From the NCBI RefSeq assembly GCF_900111095.1, contig NZ_FOGB01000010.1, positions 124,152 to 178,325 of the forward strand: 54,174 nucleotides of DNA. The letters run 5' to 3'. This stretch comes from Amphritea atlantica. GTDB taxonomy: Bacteria; Pseudomonadota; Gammaproteobacteria; Pseudomonadales; Balneatricaceae. The notes beneath the pieces were generated by a model. The model worked only from the letters and a program-made list of their open reading frames with translations. It did not search any database and had not been told where the DNA came from. Below, in pieces: positions 27,137 through 37,062 of this stretch (position 1 is its first letter; every line of letters starts with the position of its first letter). The translations under genes were made by a program, and so were the position numbers.

Positions 27137-29984
27137 CATTGCCCTCTGCATGTCTGATCGCTATTAATATCTCCCGGGCGCTCAGGTAGGCCTCTTCTAT
27201 CTCTGTCAGCAGTGTCGGGGCCTGGTCCAGCATGCCATCCCTGCCTACCTGCTCTAAGGCCTTACATAACTCGGCCAGTGTCATGGCCCCCAAATTATAG
27301 CTACTCGATTTAAAACTATGGGCAGCAATCCTCAGCATCTGTCCATCCTGTGCTGCCAGTGCCTGCTTCAACCGCTTGATATCGTCCGGCGACTTTTCCA
27401 GATAGGCATCAATAATTTTACGCAGAAAAGCGCCATTGGCATCCATTTCGATCAACTGAGATATAACCCCCTCATCGATAACGGCTTTGTCCAGCTGGAA
27501 CTCCCGGTCATTTAACAGGGTTTCTCCGGCGACATAGTCTGTCAACCCGGCACCACTGTCCTCTGTTACCCCCTGAGGCAGCCAGTGCCTGAGAATATGA
27601 GCGATCTGTTTTTTGCCAAACGGTTTCGCCAGATAGTCATCCATACCCGCATCCAGGCAGCGCTGCCGGTCATCTGACATCGCATTAGCCGTCAGGGCTA
27701 TTATGGGCAGGTGGGCCCGCTGTTCAGCCTGCTCCTGCTTGCGAATCTCTGCGGTAGCCTGATAACCATCCATCTCCGGCATCTGACAATCCATCAATAC
27801 CAGCTGATAATCGTTCTCACTGATCATTTTCAGTGCCTGAACACCATTGGCGGCAAGATCAACCCTGACCCCCAACCCCTTTAGTGCCTGAAGTGCATAT
27901 TCCTGATTCACAGGATGATCTTCCACTAGCAAAATATGCCCCTCAATGACCTCCCGGTCCCCGGACAGTTGCAACTCAGAGGGTTCAGCCTCGGGCTGAG
28001 CATCAGTTTTGGCCAGTGTCAGACCAAACCAGAAGGTCGTTCCTCTACCCGGCTCACTGGAAAAATCGATCAGGCCGCCCATCATTTCAACCAGTTGACG
28101 AGAGATAGCCAACCCTAGCCCTGTGCCGCCATAGTTGCGGGTGGTAGTGCTGTCAGCCTGAGCGAAAGATTCAAATATTACACTCTGATGCTCGGGTGAA
28201 ATCCCCACACCGGTATCCGCAACACGAATCTGAAAAGAGAGATTCTCTTCGGTTTCTTCAAACAGCACTGCGGTCACTTCAATTGAGCCATCGCGGGTAA
28301 ACTTAATAGCATTACCGATAAGGTTGGTCAGCACCTGGCGCAGCCGTACAGGGTCCCCCATTACAACGGTATTCAGCTCATCTGGCAGGTTGCAGGTCAG
28401 TTTCAGCCCTTTCTTTTGTGCCTGCAGATTGAGGATGGAGACCTGAGTCCGCAGTAGCTCTGTCAGATTCAAAGGCCGGTAATCCAGCTGCAACTTACCT
28501 GCTTCAATTTTTGAGAAGTCCAGTATGTCGTTGATGATATCCAGCAACCCTTCTCCGGAATAGCGGATCATCTGCATAAACCTACGCTGCTCATTACTCA
28601 GTTGGGTATCCAGTACCAGATCAGTCATCCCCAGCACACCATTCATGGGAGTGCGAATCTCATGACTCATGGTGGCCAGAAACTCACTTTTGGCTTTACT
28701 GGCACTGATGGCGATCTCTTTCTCTTTATGCACCTGCTGAATGGTGGATCTGATCGCCTGTTCCATAAACAGGAATGACTCGGCCAGGCGACCAATCTCG
28801 TCCGGCTTGTCCCGGACAAGGTTGAGAATTTTCTGACTCTGCTCCCCCTGACGGATAAAGTCTTGCTCTGGCAGGGATTTGGCATAAGAGGCCAGTGTGT
28901 TCAGAGGAGCAGCCATACGGTATACGAGAATAAATGCAGCGCTGATACTGCCCAGAAATATCAACCCGATTATCAGACTTTGCTGCGCGACAACCGCCCG
29001 GCCAGGGGCCGCAATTTCAGAAACCGGCACCACCACAGCGGAGTACCAGTCAAATGCTTTAAAGTAACTGAAATAGATCTGCACCTCGCGCCCACCGGTA
29101 AACGCGCTATGATGACTGATCGAGCTTTCTCCCCGCTGATAGGCGCTGATTATCTGTTCCAGAACCCCCGCTTTGTTCCAATCCAGATCATCCGTTGTGA
29201 TCGTGTCGCTCAACCGCTGCGAAGGCGGCTCTATCAGTATCTCCCGGTCACCCCTAAACAGCATAGCGTAGCCTGTCTCAGCCACCTGAAGCTTATTGAA
29301 GGTCAGCCGCAGCGTATCGACAATACGATTCATCTGCTTCTGACTTTCCTCCTCAACATCGGCAAAACTGACAATGATTCCCATCGTCCAGCCCCAGTTT
29401 GCCAGAGGGAGAAAATAGCCCATATAACGTCCCCCTTCGGGTTCGCCTGGCTTATGCCAAAAGAAAATACCACTATCACCATCAGGCGGTAGCTGATCGA
29501 AACGCATCGCCTGATGTAGTTGCCGCCCTTTCAGGTCACGCAACCCCGCTATTGAGGTATCGGTCAGTTTTGGATCAGTTGAACCAACAATCACCCCGTC
29601 CGGGGCAAACAGGATAAGGTCGCCGTTATTAAAATCAACATCTGAAAGCCATTGACGGGCCACCTGTTTCGCGGCCTCCTCACTCAGCAGTCCTTGTGCT
29701 GAGACGGTCGCATAACTGTCCAGGACCGTTTGCCCCAGACGGGTGAGCTGACGCATATCCGCTTTAATTTTACTGAGGATATCGACCTTTTCACTGATCA
29801 GCTGTTCATAGCCAGCACGGATATTCATATCTGCCAGCTGCAGCACGTTGCGGGCTGATTTCTGTTCAGCATCCAGCATCGCCTGCCCCACATCACGCTG
29901 GGTGAAATACATCACACCTGCAGCCGTGCAGAGCAATACTGCGACAATCAGGGCGATAATTTTAAACTTGAAACTGGACAACAT
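27114..29984 (-). CDS. dCache hybrid histidine kinase with receiver and HPt
   Basis: The 956-residue product has a helix at about 7-28, a double-Cache periplasmic domain (about 35-330; [19 protein letters not shown]), a helix (about 335-358) and HAMP. HisKA follows with [14 protein letters not shown] (H near 440), then an ATPase domain ([18 protein letters not shown]), a receiver (about 680-800; acceptor in [13 protein letters not shown]) and a C-terminal HPt ([15 protein letters not shown] near 888). All phosphorelay residues are present. It overlaps the REC-GGDEF-EAL gene by 23 bases and follows two periplasmic binding-protein genes by 9 bases, so ligand-loaded binding protein may act on its sensor. 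Confidence 0.93.
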   Translation of the reverse strand: MLSSFKFKIIALIVAVLLCTAAGVMYFTQRDVGQAMLDAEQKSARNVLQLADMNIRAGYEQLISEKVDILSKIKADMRQLTRLGQTVLDSYATVSAQGLLSEEAAKQVARQWLSDVDFNNGDLILFAPDGVIVGSTDPKLTDTSIAGLRDLKGRQLHQAMRFDQLPPDGDSGIFFWHKPGEPEGGRYMGYFLPLANWGWTMGIIVSFADVEEESQKQMNRIVDTLRLTFNKLQVAETGYAMLFRGDREILIEPPSQRLSDTITTDDLDWNKAGVLEQIISAYQRGESSISHHSAFTGGREVQIYFSYFKAFDWYSAVVVPVSEIAAPGRAVVAQQSLIIGLIFLGSISAAFILVYRMAAPLNTLASYAKSLPEQDFIRQGEQSQKILNLVRDKPDEIGRLAESFLFMEQAIRSTIQQVHKEKEIAISASKAKSEFLATMSHEIRTPMNGVLGMTDLVLDTQLSNEQRRFMQMIRYSGEGLLDIINDILDFSKIEAGKLQLDYRPLNLTELLRTQVSILNLQAQKKGLKLTCNLPDELNTVVMGDPVRLRQVLTNLIGNAIKFTRDGSIEVTAVLFEETEENLSFQIRVADTGVGISPEHQSVIFESFAQADSTTTRNYGGTGLGLAISRQLVEMMGGLIDFSSEPGRGTTFWFGLTLAKTDAQPEAEPSELQLSGDREVIEGHILLVEDHPVNQEYALQALKGLGVRVDLAANGVQALKMISENDYQLVLMDCQMPEMDGYQATAEIRKQEQAEQRAHLPIIALTANAMSDDRQRCLDAGMDDYLAKPFGKKQIAHILRHWLPQGVTEDSGAGLTDYVAGETLLNDREFQLDKAVIDEGVISQLIEMDANGAFLRKIIDAYLEKSPDDIKRLKQALAAQDGQMLRIAAHSFKSSSYNLGAMTLAELCKALEQVGRDGMLDQAPTLLTEIEEAYLSAREILIAIRHAEGNDDSHAGE

Positions 29985-29993
29985 ACTCAGTAC

Positions 29994-31151
29994 TCAGGGT
30001 TGTTCTATCTGCCAATAAAGCTGATCCGCTGCAGCCAACAGATCTGCATTGAGGTAAAGTCCTATCTGCTCAGCCGTTTTCAGATTCAGGGTGATTCGGT
30101 TTGCTTCCGCAGAGCGATGCGCCAATGATGCCGGCACGCCTCCCTTAAAAATGCCTATTGCCACGTCAGCCAGAGCCTGTCCCTCTTCCGGAAACCCTTG
30201 CGCCTGAGACAGGCTCATCAGATACCCCAGTCTCACCTGATCCTGTCCATACTGTGAAAAGGTTGGGATACGGCGATGATTGGCTATCTCAACCAGCTTT
30301 GGAATGGTGTCATGATTAATCCCCCCCTGAGCGGTCACGTAGATGGCATCGACCTTCTCTACCAGTTCCCGGAAACAGTTAATCACTGAGCGATTGGCCA
30401 GCGACTGATCGGCCACATCACTCTGGGTATAGCAGTTGACTACCTGAAAACCTCGCTCTCTCGCGAGTCGTTGAACCGTATCGATAGACGCATAACTGCG
30501 GCCTTCAACACTGTCTTCATAGGCAACCCCCAGGGTTTTAAAACGGATCAGGTCATGAAACAGGGTCAGTTGACGCTCATAACGCTGAGGGTCTTCAGTG
30601 ACATAGATATGTTGATAGCGCTCCGAATCCCGAATCAGCCCGATATTACGGGGGTTATTAACGGAGATAACCATCGTCGGTACCCTATGGCGATCAACAG
30701 CCATATCGATCCCGGCCCAGGTCCCCATCGCTATAAGCAGATTAATCTCACCGGCCTGGTTCAACCGGGCAATAACCTCTTCGCGCAACGCCGCACGGTT
30801 ACTCCGGTCCCAGCCTGCGCTATAAAAGCCGTCCGGCAAAAATTCGAGGTAATCACTGTGAGCACTCTCAGTTAACCAACGCCACAATTCCCGGGCGGTT
30901 GTCAGGTGTTCAGGGATCCGTTGGGGGGTCACCCACCCCCGTGCCATCAGCCCCTCCGTAGTGGCTTTCAGGTATTGATAGTACTCGTAGTATTTCCCAC
31001 CATGATAATACGCCACCCGCCACTTCTGCCCATGATTCAACACAGGCGAGGTGTCTGCTTCAGCCCCCTGAAGCCACCCCGTTGATAACAACAAAAGCAT
31101 CCCCACCAGCCATGTCAGCCTTCTCATTTTCCCTGATTTTATAAGTATCAC
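29994..31151 (-). CDS. Periplasmic binding protein, ABC_sub_bind family (copy 2)
   Basis: The product (385 residues from GTG 31151; 377 from ATG 31127) has a signal peptide MRRLTWLVGMLLLLSTGWLQ then GAEA. It is clearly homologous to its upstream neighbour: RYERQLTLFHDLIRFKTLGV, YEDSVEGRSYAS, VDAIYVTAQGG and IPTFSQYGQDQVRLGYLMSL align one to one. The fold is the two-lobed PF04392-like binding protein. No ABC permease or ATPase is nearby; the next gene is a hybrid kinase. A sensing rather than transport role is therefore inferred. The ligand is unknown. Confidence 0.85.
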   Translation of the reverse strand: MILIKSGKMRRLTWLVGMLLLLSTGWLQGAEADTSPVLNHGQKWRVAYYHGGKYYEYYQYLKATTEGLMARGWVTPQRIPEHLTTARELWRWLTESAHSDYLEFLPDGFYSAGWDRSNRAALREEVIARLNQAGEINLLIAMGTWAGIDMAVDRHRVPTMVISVNNPRNIGLIRDSERYQHIYVTEDPQRYERQLTLFHDLIRFKTLGVAYEDSVEGRSYASIDTVQRLARERGFQVVNCYTQSDVADQSLANRSVINCFRELVEKVDAIYVTAQGGINHDTIPKLVEIANHRRIPTFSQYGQDQVRLGYLMSLSQAQGFPEEGQALADVAIGIFKGGVPASLAHRSAEANRITLNLKTAEQIGLYLNADLLAAADQLYWQIEQP

Positions 31152-31184
31152 TCGCGCATATATCCTTATTTTTTTATTCTGGCT

Positions 31185-32342
31185 TTACTCTGAAGGGATA
31201 TCCCGATACACCTCATCCGCGGCACCCAGGAGCAGTAAAGGAGGATTAAAGCCAACAATCTCAGCCGTTTTAAGATTGACCGCCATGCGAGGGGGCTCTT
31301 CAAACAACTGGGTTAGCTGGTTAGGCTCTGCACCATTAAATACCTTGGCAAAGGTGGAGGCGTGGAACTCACCGATATAGCGAAAACCAGCCTGGGACAG
31401 ACTCAGCAACAAACCTTTGCGAACCTCATCTGATCCGGACTGAGAAAACGTGGGTACCCGGTTTTCATTCGCAATTTTCACCAGTTGACCGATGCTATTA
31501 GCGGTAACCCCTCCCTGAACCGTCACATAGATAGCGTCGACCTGAGGAGCCAGTTTGCGAAAACAATCGATGACGCTGGCCTCCGCCTTAGCGGTGTCAC
31601 TAATGTCACTCAGGGTATGACAGCTGACTATTTTGAAGCCCTGCTGCCGGCTTTGCTTTTCGATAACATCTAGTGCAGCGTAACTGCGGCCGTTCTCAGT
31701 ATCTTCATACGCAACCCCCAGCGTTTTAAAGTCCACAATATCATGAAAGACCCGCACCTGACGCTCATAACGGTTAGGATCAACCGTAGCGTGAACGTGA
31801 TCATATCCAGAGTCATATACGCTCTTAATAATACCGGTGGAGATGGGGTCGCTGGCAGACAACACCATGGTGGGAGTATGATGGCGATTATTAGCGAGCG
31901 ATTTCCCCGCCCAGGTACCCATCGCAATCATCAGATCAAGATCATTCTGGTTCAGCCGGGTAATGATCGTCTCAGTTAACTGACTACGCACTGTTTCGTC
32001 CCACTTCGCGGTATAGTGCGCATCGGGCACAAACTCAATATATTCACTGTGTATGCCCTGTTGCAGCCATTGCCAGAGCTGATCTGTTTGTTCGCCCTGC
32101 TGTTGCGGGATTTCAGTCTTTTCAATCCAGCCCAGTTGCATTAGCCCTTTAATCGTTTCAATGAGTACTTTCTGATAATCAACATACTCACCACCTTCAA
32201 AATAACCAATACGCCAGCGTTCACCCTGATTCATTACCGGAGCAGAAGAAAATTCACCATTATCAGTGAGCCCGCCCGCCTGGGTTAAAGGCACAGCCAG
32301 CATCCAGATCATCAGCAGCAACAGACGTTTAACAGATCGCAT
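31185..32342 (-). CDS. Periplasmic binding protein, ABC_sub_bind family (copy 1)
   Basis: The 385-residue product has a signal peptide MRSVKRLLLLMIWMLAVPL ending TQAGG. It starts with GYFEGGEYVDYQKVLIETIK and contains RYERQVRVFHDIVDFKTLGV, YEDTENGRSYAA, VDAIYVTVQGG and VPTFSQSGSDEVRKG, matching the downstream copy throughout, so the pair arose by tandem duplication. TAGGAGAG precedes ATG 32342. The gene lies 72 bases after the unrecognised 521-residue gene and 33 bases before copy 2, so one long transcript is plausible. Divergence of the putative binding-cleft loops between copies suggests two ligands or two affinities. Confidence 0.86.
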   Translation of the reverse strand: MRSVKRLLLLMIWMLAVPLTQAGGLTDNGEFSSAPVMNQGERWRIGYFEGGEYVDYQKVLIETIKGLMQLGWIEKTEIPQQQGEQTDQLWQWLQQGIHSEYIEFVPDAHYTAKWDETVRSQLTETIITRLNQNDLDLMIAMGTWAGKSLANNRHHTPTMVLSASDPISTGIIKSVYDSGYDHVHATVDPNRYERQVRVFHDIVDFKTLGVAYEDTENGRSYAALDVIEKQSRQQGFKIVSCHTLSDISDTAKAEASVIDCFRKLAPQVDAIYVTVQGGVTANSIGQLVKIANENRVPTFSQSGSDEVRKGLLLSLSQAGFRYIGEFHASTFAKVFNGAEPNQLTQLFEEPPRMAVNLKTAEIVGFNPPLLLLGAADEVYRDIPSE

Positions 32343-32414
32343 TATTCTCTCCTAACTAGGACTACAGAAACATTACACTCTTTTATACGCCTGTTTAAAA
32401 CAGGCCCGCATCAA

Positions 32415-33980
32415 TTAAAGATGCCTTATCGTGATTTTCTCAGATAGCTGCTCTCGCTGAGACCTCAATAGCTGCGTAAACCGGTTTTCCATCTGTAATG
32501 CCCCAGGCATTACATCAGCAACGGTTTCGGTCAGCGAAGCTAAGTGCGCGTCCCGCAGAGATATTTTCAGAATCACCTCAAGCTCTGCAGCACTAATGCT
32601 GCCGCTGGCCAGTATCTCAAGTAATCCGGCCGGCAGCAAAAACTCACCCTGCTCCACCAAGATCGTTTGCATACCCGAAAGATAACCATTGGTGACACTG
32701 TCATGAATCACCGCAGCCAGTTCCGGTAAATTATTCTGCTGCAATACCTCAACAATACCTGCCTGTATCTGTGGCAGGTAGTCTCCCTGATAATACCCCC
32801 CCAGGCAGGTCCCCCCCCGCGCCAGTGCAATAACAAGAAAGCAGCCGAACACCGATGGTAAAAGCCGGCCGTCACGAATCGCTTGAGAAAGTGCAGCAGG
32901 CTCGAAGCAAAAGTAATACTCCTCTCCATTATCATCGCAACCACAGAGTTGTAACCCACCTGAGATCTCTGTCAGCATCAGTGGAATGCGGCGAAAGCGC
33001 TTATCAATCCCCCAGAAACAGAAGGTTCCACAACCCGATGTTTGCAGCTGTTTAAGCTCACGCCTATGGGACCAACGTTGTTCTAAAAGAGCCTGATTCC
33101 AACAACCAGGCACCGAGTTCAGCCGTTTACAGACAGCCGTTATCAGCGGATCATTAAATAATTGTGCAACCAGACTGGCTTCGTTGTGAAGGTCTTTAAG
33201 AAACAATCCCTCTGCCAGTTTTTCAAGCTCAATCGTAACCAAGTCTGGCATACTAGCAGAGGAACAAAAGAGTCGACTCCAGATCCGTTGGTTTAAGATC
33301 ACAGATTGGGCAGCATACCCCTGCTGCGACAAGACATCTTCAGACAGATACTCTGCTTCAATCAGCTCAAGCAACGTTTCAAGTAAAGCAGCATTAATCC
33401 CATTTCCCATCAAATCATGGACACGCTTAACCAGTTGCTGCAACATCGGCCTGTCCAGCCCTTTAACCCGGGCTACCAACTGACGCCTATATTTATTGGA
33501 GAAAGCAGGAATTCGCAGCGGCCAGCTCCCGGCATCCCAGTTGCAGGCATACAGCAGAGCCCCCCGGGGATAGGTGAGATTATCCAATGGAATATTGGCA
33601 CAGGAAAAAACCGGGAGTGTTGTAACCCCTTCAACCTGAAGTTTAGCCAGCCCAAACAGCAAGCTGCCCTGAACGGATTGGGCAAAAAAATCAACTCCAT
33701 GGTGATTCGTCGTCAAGGCGATCGGATGCTGAAGAAAATCTGCTGCGGTCCGCTCTGCTATCTGTACCCCCAACAAGGGGGCGACATACTCGTAAATAAC
33801 ATCAGCCACATCTGAGCGAGGCTGATAGCTCTGCGGGCTGAACTGACAAACCTGCTGAAGATATTCAGACAGTGTGCTGTCGCCCGATAACCGCAACACC
33901 CGATCAACCACCGGCACCCGATGACAAACATCGCCAAGCAACTGCTCAGCCATACCGGCGCCAACCTCGCCTCTATTCAT
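32415..33980 (-). CDS. Unrecognised 521-residue protein
   Basis: I do not recognise the family. The start is ATG 33980 (MNRGEVGAGMAEQLL), overlapping the MFS stop by eight bases; the longer frame would run through the MFS gene. No signal peptide or clear membrane helix is seen. Conserved-looking blocks include LTTNHHGVDFFAQSVQGSLL (about residue 90), CANIPLDNLTYPRGALLY (about 128), GCGTFCFWGIDKRFRRIPL (about 325) and GGTCLGGYYQGDYLPQIQAG (about 410). The His-His-Gly-Asp and Cys-rich blocks suggest an enzyme. Tight coupling to a DapF-like epimerase and an MFS permease suggests a shared biosynthetic pathway; the reaction is unknown. Confidence 0.75.
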   Translation of the reverse strand: MNRGEVGAGMAEQLLGDVCHRVPVVDRVLRLSGDSTLSEYLQQVCQFSPQSYQPRSDVADVIYEYVAPLLGVQIAERTAADFLQHPIALTTNHHGVDFFAQSVQGSLLFGLAKLQVEGVTTLPVFSCANIPLDNLTYPRGALLYACNWDAGSWPLRIPAFSNKYRRQLVARVKGLDRPMLQQLVKRVHDLMGNGINAALLETLLELIEAEYLSEDVLSQQGYAAQSVILNQRIWSRLFCSSASMPDLVTIELEKLAEGLFLKDLHNEASLVAQLFNDPLITAVCKRLNSVPGCWNQALLEQRWSHRRELKQLQTSGCGTFCFWGIDKRFRRIPLMLTEISGGLQLCGCDDNGEEYYFCFEPAALSQAIRDGRLLPSVFGCFLVIALARGGTCLGGYYQGDYLPQIQAGIVEVLQQNNLPELAAVIHDSVTNGYLSGMQTILVEQGEFLLPAGLLEILASGSISAAELEVILKISLRDAHLASLTETVADVMPGALQMENRFTQLLRSQREQLSEKITIRHL

Positions 33981-35646
33981 TGACAACCACCTTAATTCTG
34001 GAGGCCGCTTCAACACGCTTTGGAACCCAGGTGAGCAAAGCAAACAGTACCGCTGTCATCAAATACGCTAAACCAAACAGCATCACTCCGGATTCTATAT
34101 CGGTCATCGCAATAATAGCGGCAAACAGAACCGGTCCCAGCATCTGACCGACCCGGCTGCTGGAACGGAATATTCCCATCGCTTTTCCTTCGCCATACTG
34201 CGCGGTCACGGGTTGTTTCAGGACAAAAGCACTCTGGGCAGAAAGCACCAGACAGTTTGACAACCCCAGCAACAGAATTGCCAGGGTAACGGCGATAACG
34301 CCATCAAATATAGCGAAGACCAGAAAAGCAAACCCACCCAGCATACAGCCCAGAATGATCGGCGCCCGCTTTGATTCGCTCAGATCGGCAAAGCGACCTA
34401 TCGCCGGCCCAAACAGCGCCAGTATCACGCCAAACAACATCAGCACCTGACCAATGGCGGCGTCATTAACCCCTGCACGATTCAGATAGAGAGGGCTGAA
34501 GTAGTTTAGAAAACCCACCACAGCAATAGATGCCGGCATACTGCTGAAGAGCACCGCCGCCAACACCTGCCGATCTCCCAGAAAGGTCAGAAAACCGCCG
34601 ATCGGCCGTGGCTTTTGAGGGTCGGGATGTGCCCCTTGGGTGATTGTCACCGGTTCAGGTGTTTCCCCAAACGTAACCCAGCCATAGACGATAACGCTGA
34701 AGACGATAACCGCACCTGTCAGGAATACCGGGCCATAACCAAACTGCTCCGCCAGCACCGCTCCGGTTGCAGCACCGCATATACTGCCCGAATACAGCCC
34801 GGCAAACAGATGCGCCAGTCCTCTGGATTTATTACTGCTATCCGTGTTCCGGATCACATAACTTTGCGATGCCAGCAGCGTCAATCCATAACCCAGCCCC
34901 AGTACCCCGCGGGAGAGAATAAACTGCACCGCATCCGGAGCCAGCCAGGAATAGAAACACCCCAGCCCCGTCAGCACCAGACCGGTATAGAAGGGAGGCT
35001 TCCAGCCGCTTCGGTCTAACCAGACACCGCAGCAAAGGATCGCCACGCCGACACAGAGAAACTCAACCGATATCGGCAGGCCGATTAACAGATCCGGACT
35101 CAAACCACTAAAGCTCTGGGGCAATGTTTCCATATGCAGCGGAATAAACGCCATCGACAGGTCAATACCAAACAGAAACAGAAAAATAGCCGGGCGCATC
35201 TGTTTGTAACGTTCAGGAGGTTCAATCCGCCTCTGGCGACAGCGGCTCTGCTGCAACACAGCCAGCTCCAGCGATACCAGACAGGCAATTAGGAGTACAG
35301 TGGCCAGATCAAACAGGCTCAACTGTTTATTCCCCAACCAGAAATGCTGCCAACAAAGCAACCCGAGAGCGGCACCACTAAGCCCCATCATCATCCGGCT
35401 CATCGCTTTACCTGTTAACGCGCCACTGCGGCCTGGCAACCCCAGAACCAACAAAAACAGCAATAACAGCGAGGTGGAGGCAGCGGCGGCCCCCCAGAGA
35501 ACGATCTCATTTAAACCTACGCCAAATCCTGCCCGCTGATAGGCAGCAAACAGCAGTAAAGCGGCTAACAGGAGAACAGCGTAGAGCTGCAAACCGCCCC
35601 ACAGTAATGCCCTGAACCGTTGCCCCTGACCTGATTGTGCCGTCAT
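33973..35646 (-). CDS. MFS permease with N-terminal membrane extension
   Basis: The 557-residue protein begins MTAQSGQGQR at ATG 35646, overlapping the epimerase stop as ATGA. A 12-helix major facilitator core runs from about residue 150 (RPAIFLFLFGIDLSMAFIPL) to the end, with the drug-exporter-like DRSGWKPP loop and a central loop near 345. The first 150 residues add about four membrane helices, so it is longer than the usual 400 or so residues. Position between a putative epimerase and an unknown enzyme suggests that it exports the pathway product. Direction and substrate are inference. Confidence 0.85.
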   Translation of the reverse strand: MTAQSGQGQRFRALLWGGLQLYAVLLLAALLLFAAYQRAGFGVGLNEIVLWGAAAASTSLLLLFLLVLGLPGRSGALTGKAMSRMMMGLSGAALGLLCWQHFWLGNKQLSLFDLATVLLIACLVSLELAVLQQSRCRQRRIEPPERYKQMRPAIFLFLFGIDLSMAFIPLHMETLPQSFSGLSPDLLIGLPISVEFLCVGVAILCCGVWLDRSGWKPPFYTGLVLTGLGCFYSWLAPDAVQFILSRGVLGLGYGLTLLASQSYVIRNTDSSNKSRGLAHLFAGLYSGSICGAATGAVLAEQFGYGPVFLTGAVIVFSVIVYGWVTFGETPEPVTITQGAHPDPQKPRPIGGFLTFLGDRQVLAAVLFSSMPASIAVVGFLNYFSPLYLNRAGVNDAAIGQVLMLFGVILALFGPAIGRFADLSESKRAPIILGCMLGGFAFLVFAIFDGVIAVTLAILLLGLSNCLVLSAQSAFVLKQPVTAQYGEGKAMGIFRSSSRVGQMLGPVLFAAIIAMTDIESGVMLFGLAYLMTAVLFALLTWVPKRVEAASRIKVVVNE

Positions 35647-36794
35647 GTTATCAGCCTTTTAAGCTCAACTGACTCATCCAGTGAAGGGGAAAGCTTGCCC
35701 ACCACCCGATGATTATCGGGTAACAACCGGTAAACTCCATCAAACAGCATGACCGGAACACTCGCCAGGGACCAGCCGCCATCAGAACAATGGATCCGGA
35801 TCCGGGCTTCTTTATCATGCCAGCGACAGCGATGCGGTAAAATATCGATCTCGACCAGATCAGGCTGGCAGATATGATGATGGATATAGGCTACCGCCAG
35901 GGCCCCGGTACCACAGGCAAGTGTTTCCCTGTTAATCCCCCGTTCAAAACACCGGTTTTCAATCACTGTTTCACTCTGTTGTCGTGCCAGGTTAACGTTG
36001 ATCCCGACCGGAAAAATCGAGCTATAGCGTTGATTGAAATACTGCCCGATATGCTCTACCAGCCAGGTACCAAAGTTCTCTCGACGCTCTTTAGTCCCTC
36101 CCGGGGCAGTGCTACCGAAGATGCAGTCCGCCAGTTCGGGCAGTGAGAAATCCCGGTCCGGAAAGATCACCAGATGAGGTTCACCGGTAAATACAAGATG
36201 CGCCCTGACTTTCAATTGCGTTGCGTGGGTAAAACCACGCAGGTCTCCTTCACGAAACCTGATGGTCATCTCGGGGTAAAAGTCGATCGTCGCGGTCAAA
36301 GGGGTCGAATGCTTTGCCCCCGCCAGTTCAACAGGCGTTCGGCGGGGATGCCCAAGGTTAACCCAGCCACCCTGCGGATCATCACCGGCACCGATCTGAA
36401 TCACTTTTGGGGTCTGCAATGGCACTTCCGTCATAATCGAAGCGGATGACACACCATGTTGATTGAAAAGATGGCTGGCGACACACATTAAGCCGTTGCC
36501 GCAACAGAGAGCTTCTTCGCCATCTGGCTCAAACATACGAAACAGATATTCCGCCTGGTCAGCATTCGGCAGCGTGTGCCAATAGCGCCTTGCAACCGCG
36601 ATCGATTCCAGTGTTGCCGCATTGCAACGCTGGATAACCAGCAGGTTGTCACACCCTATACCGAAGCTGGTATTAGTCGCCTGAAAGGCAAACCTGGACA
36701 TCTCAGCTTCGGTGAGCCACGAGTGCTCCGTTGCATCTACAATGACAAAGTTGTTACCGCATGATGTGTACTTCACAAACGGAACTAAGTTCAT
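35643..36794 (-). CDS. DapF-like epimerase/racemase (PLP-independent)
   Basis: The 383-residue protein has the diaminopimelate epimerase fold. N-terminal KYTSCGNNFVIVD matches GLGNDFMVVD of DapF. The two catalytic cysteines are C98 in CCGNGLMCVASHLF and C294 in ERGINRETLACGTGALAVAY. It is about 110 residues longer than DapF, with an insertion near 55-80 and further extra length. The block that is GNPH in DapF is GEPH here (about 204), and the Arg after CGNG in DapF is replaced, so a different substrate is likely. DapF relatives of this kind act as amino-acid racemases, for example the histidine racemase of staphylopine synthesis. It is first of a coupled three-gene group. Confidence 0.85.
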   Translation of the reverse strand: MNLVPFVKYTSCGNNFVIVDATEHSWLTEAEMSRFAFQATNTSFGIGCDNLLVIQRCNAATLESIAVARRYWHTLPNADQAEYLFRMFEPDGEEALCCGNGLMCVASHLFNQHGVSSASIMTEVPLQTPKVIQIGAGDDPQGGWVNLGHPRRTPVELAGAKHSTPLTATIDFYPEMTIRFREGDLRGFTHATQLKVRAHLVFTGEPHLVIFPDRDFSLPELADCIFGSTAPGGTKERRENFGTWLVEHIGQYFNQRYSSIFPVGINVNLARQQSETVIENRCFERGINRETLACGTGALAVAYIHHHICQPDLVEIDILPHRCRWHDKEARIRIHCSDGGWSLASVPVMLFDGVYRLLPDNHRVVGKLSPSLDESVELKRLIT

Positions 36795-37062
36795 ATCAGG
36801 TTTCCGGGGGTATGGGTTAGGTACTTCATATCCATATCCATAGCCAGGCTATATCAGACCGGTCAGGATAATTGCCTGTAAATCCCCCTGACCTGTCCGC
36901 TGCCGACAACCAAAGGTTGATATAGTATCGCATGTGCTCTGCCAGGGTTAATTCTCAGATAATAGAAACCAAACGCGTGTTTAAATTATTCTTTGAGCAG
37001 CAATCTATCACTTGCCCGCTTAATAAATCAAATAATAGGATACCCATTACGGGCCAGAGTGC
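36795..37062 (-). promoter_or_regulatory. Leader of the epimerase gene train
   Basis: 268 bases between the cyclase stop and the epimerase start. It holds an inverted repeat GGTCAGG (36861-36867) / CCTGACC (36887-36893) and a tandem ATATCC repeat at about 36820-36835. The promoter of the epimerase group should lie here. No gene is seen. Confidence 0.35.
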
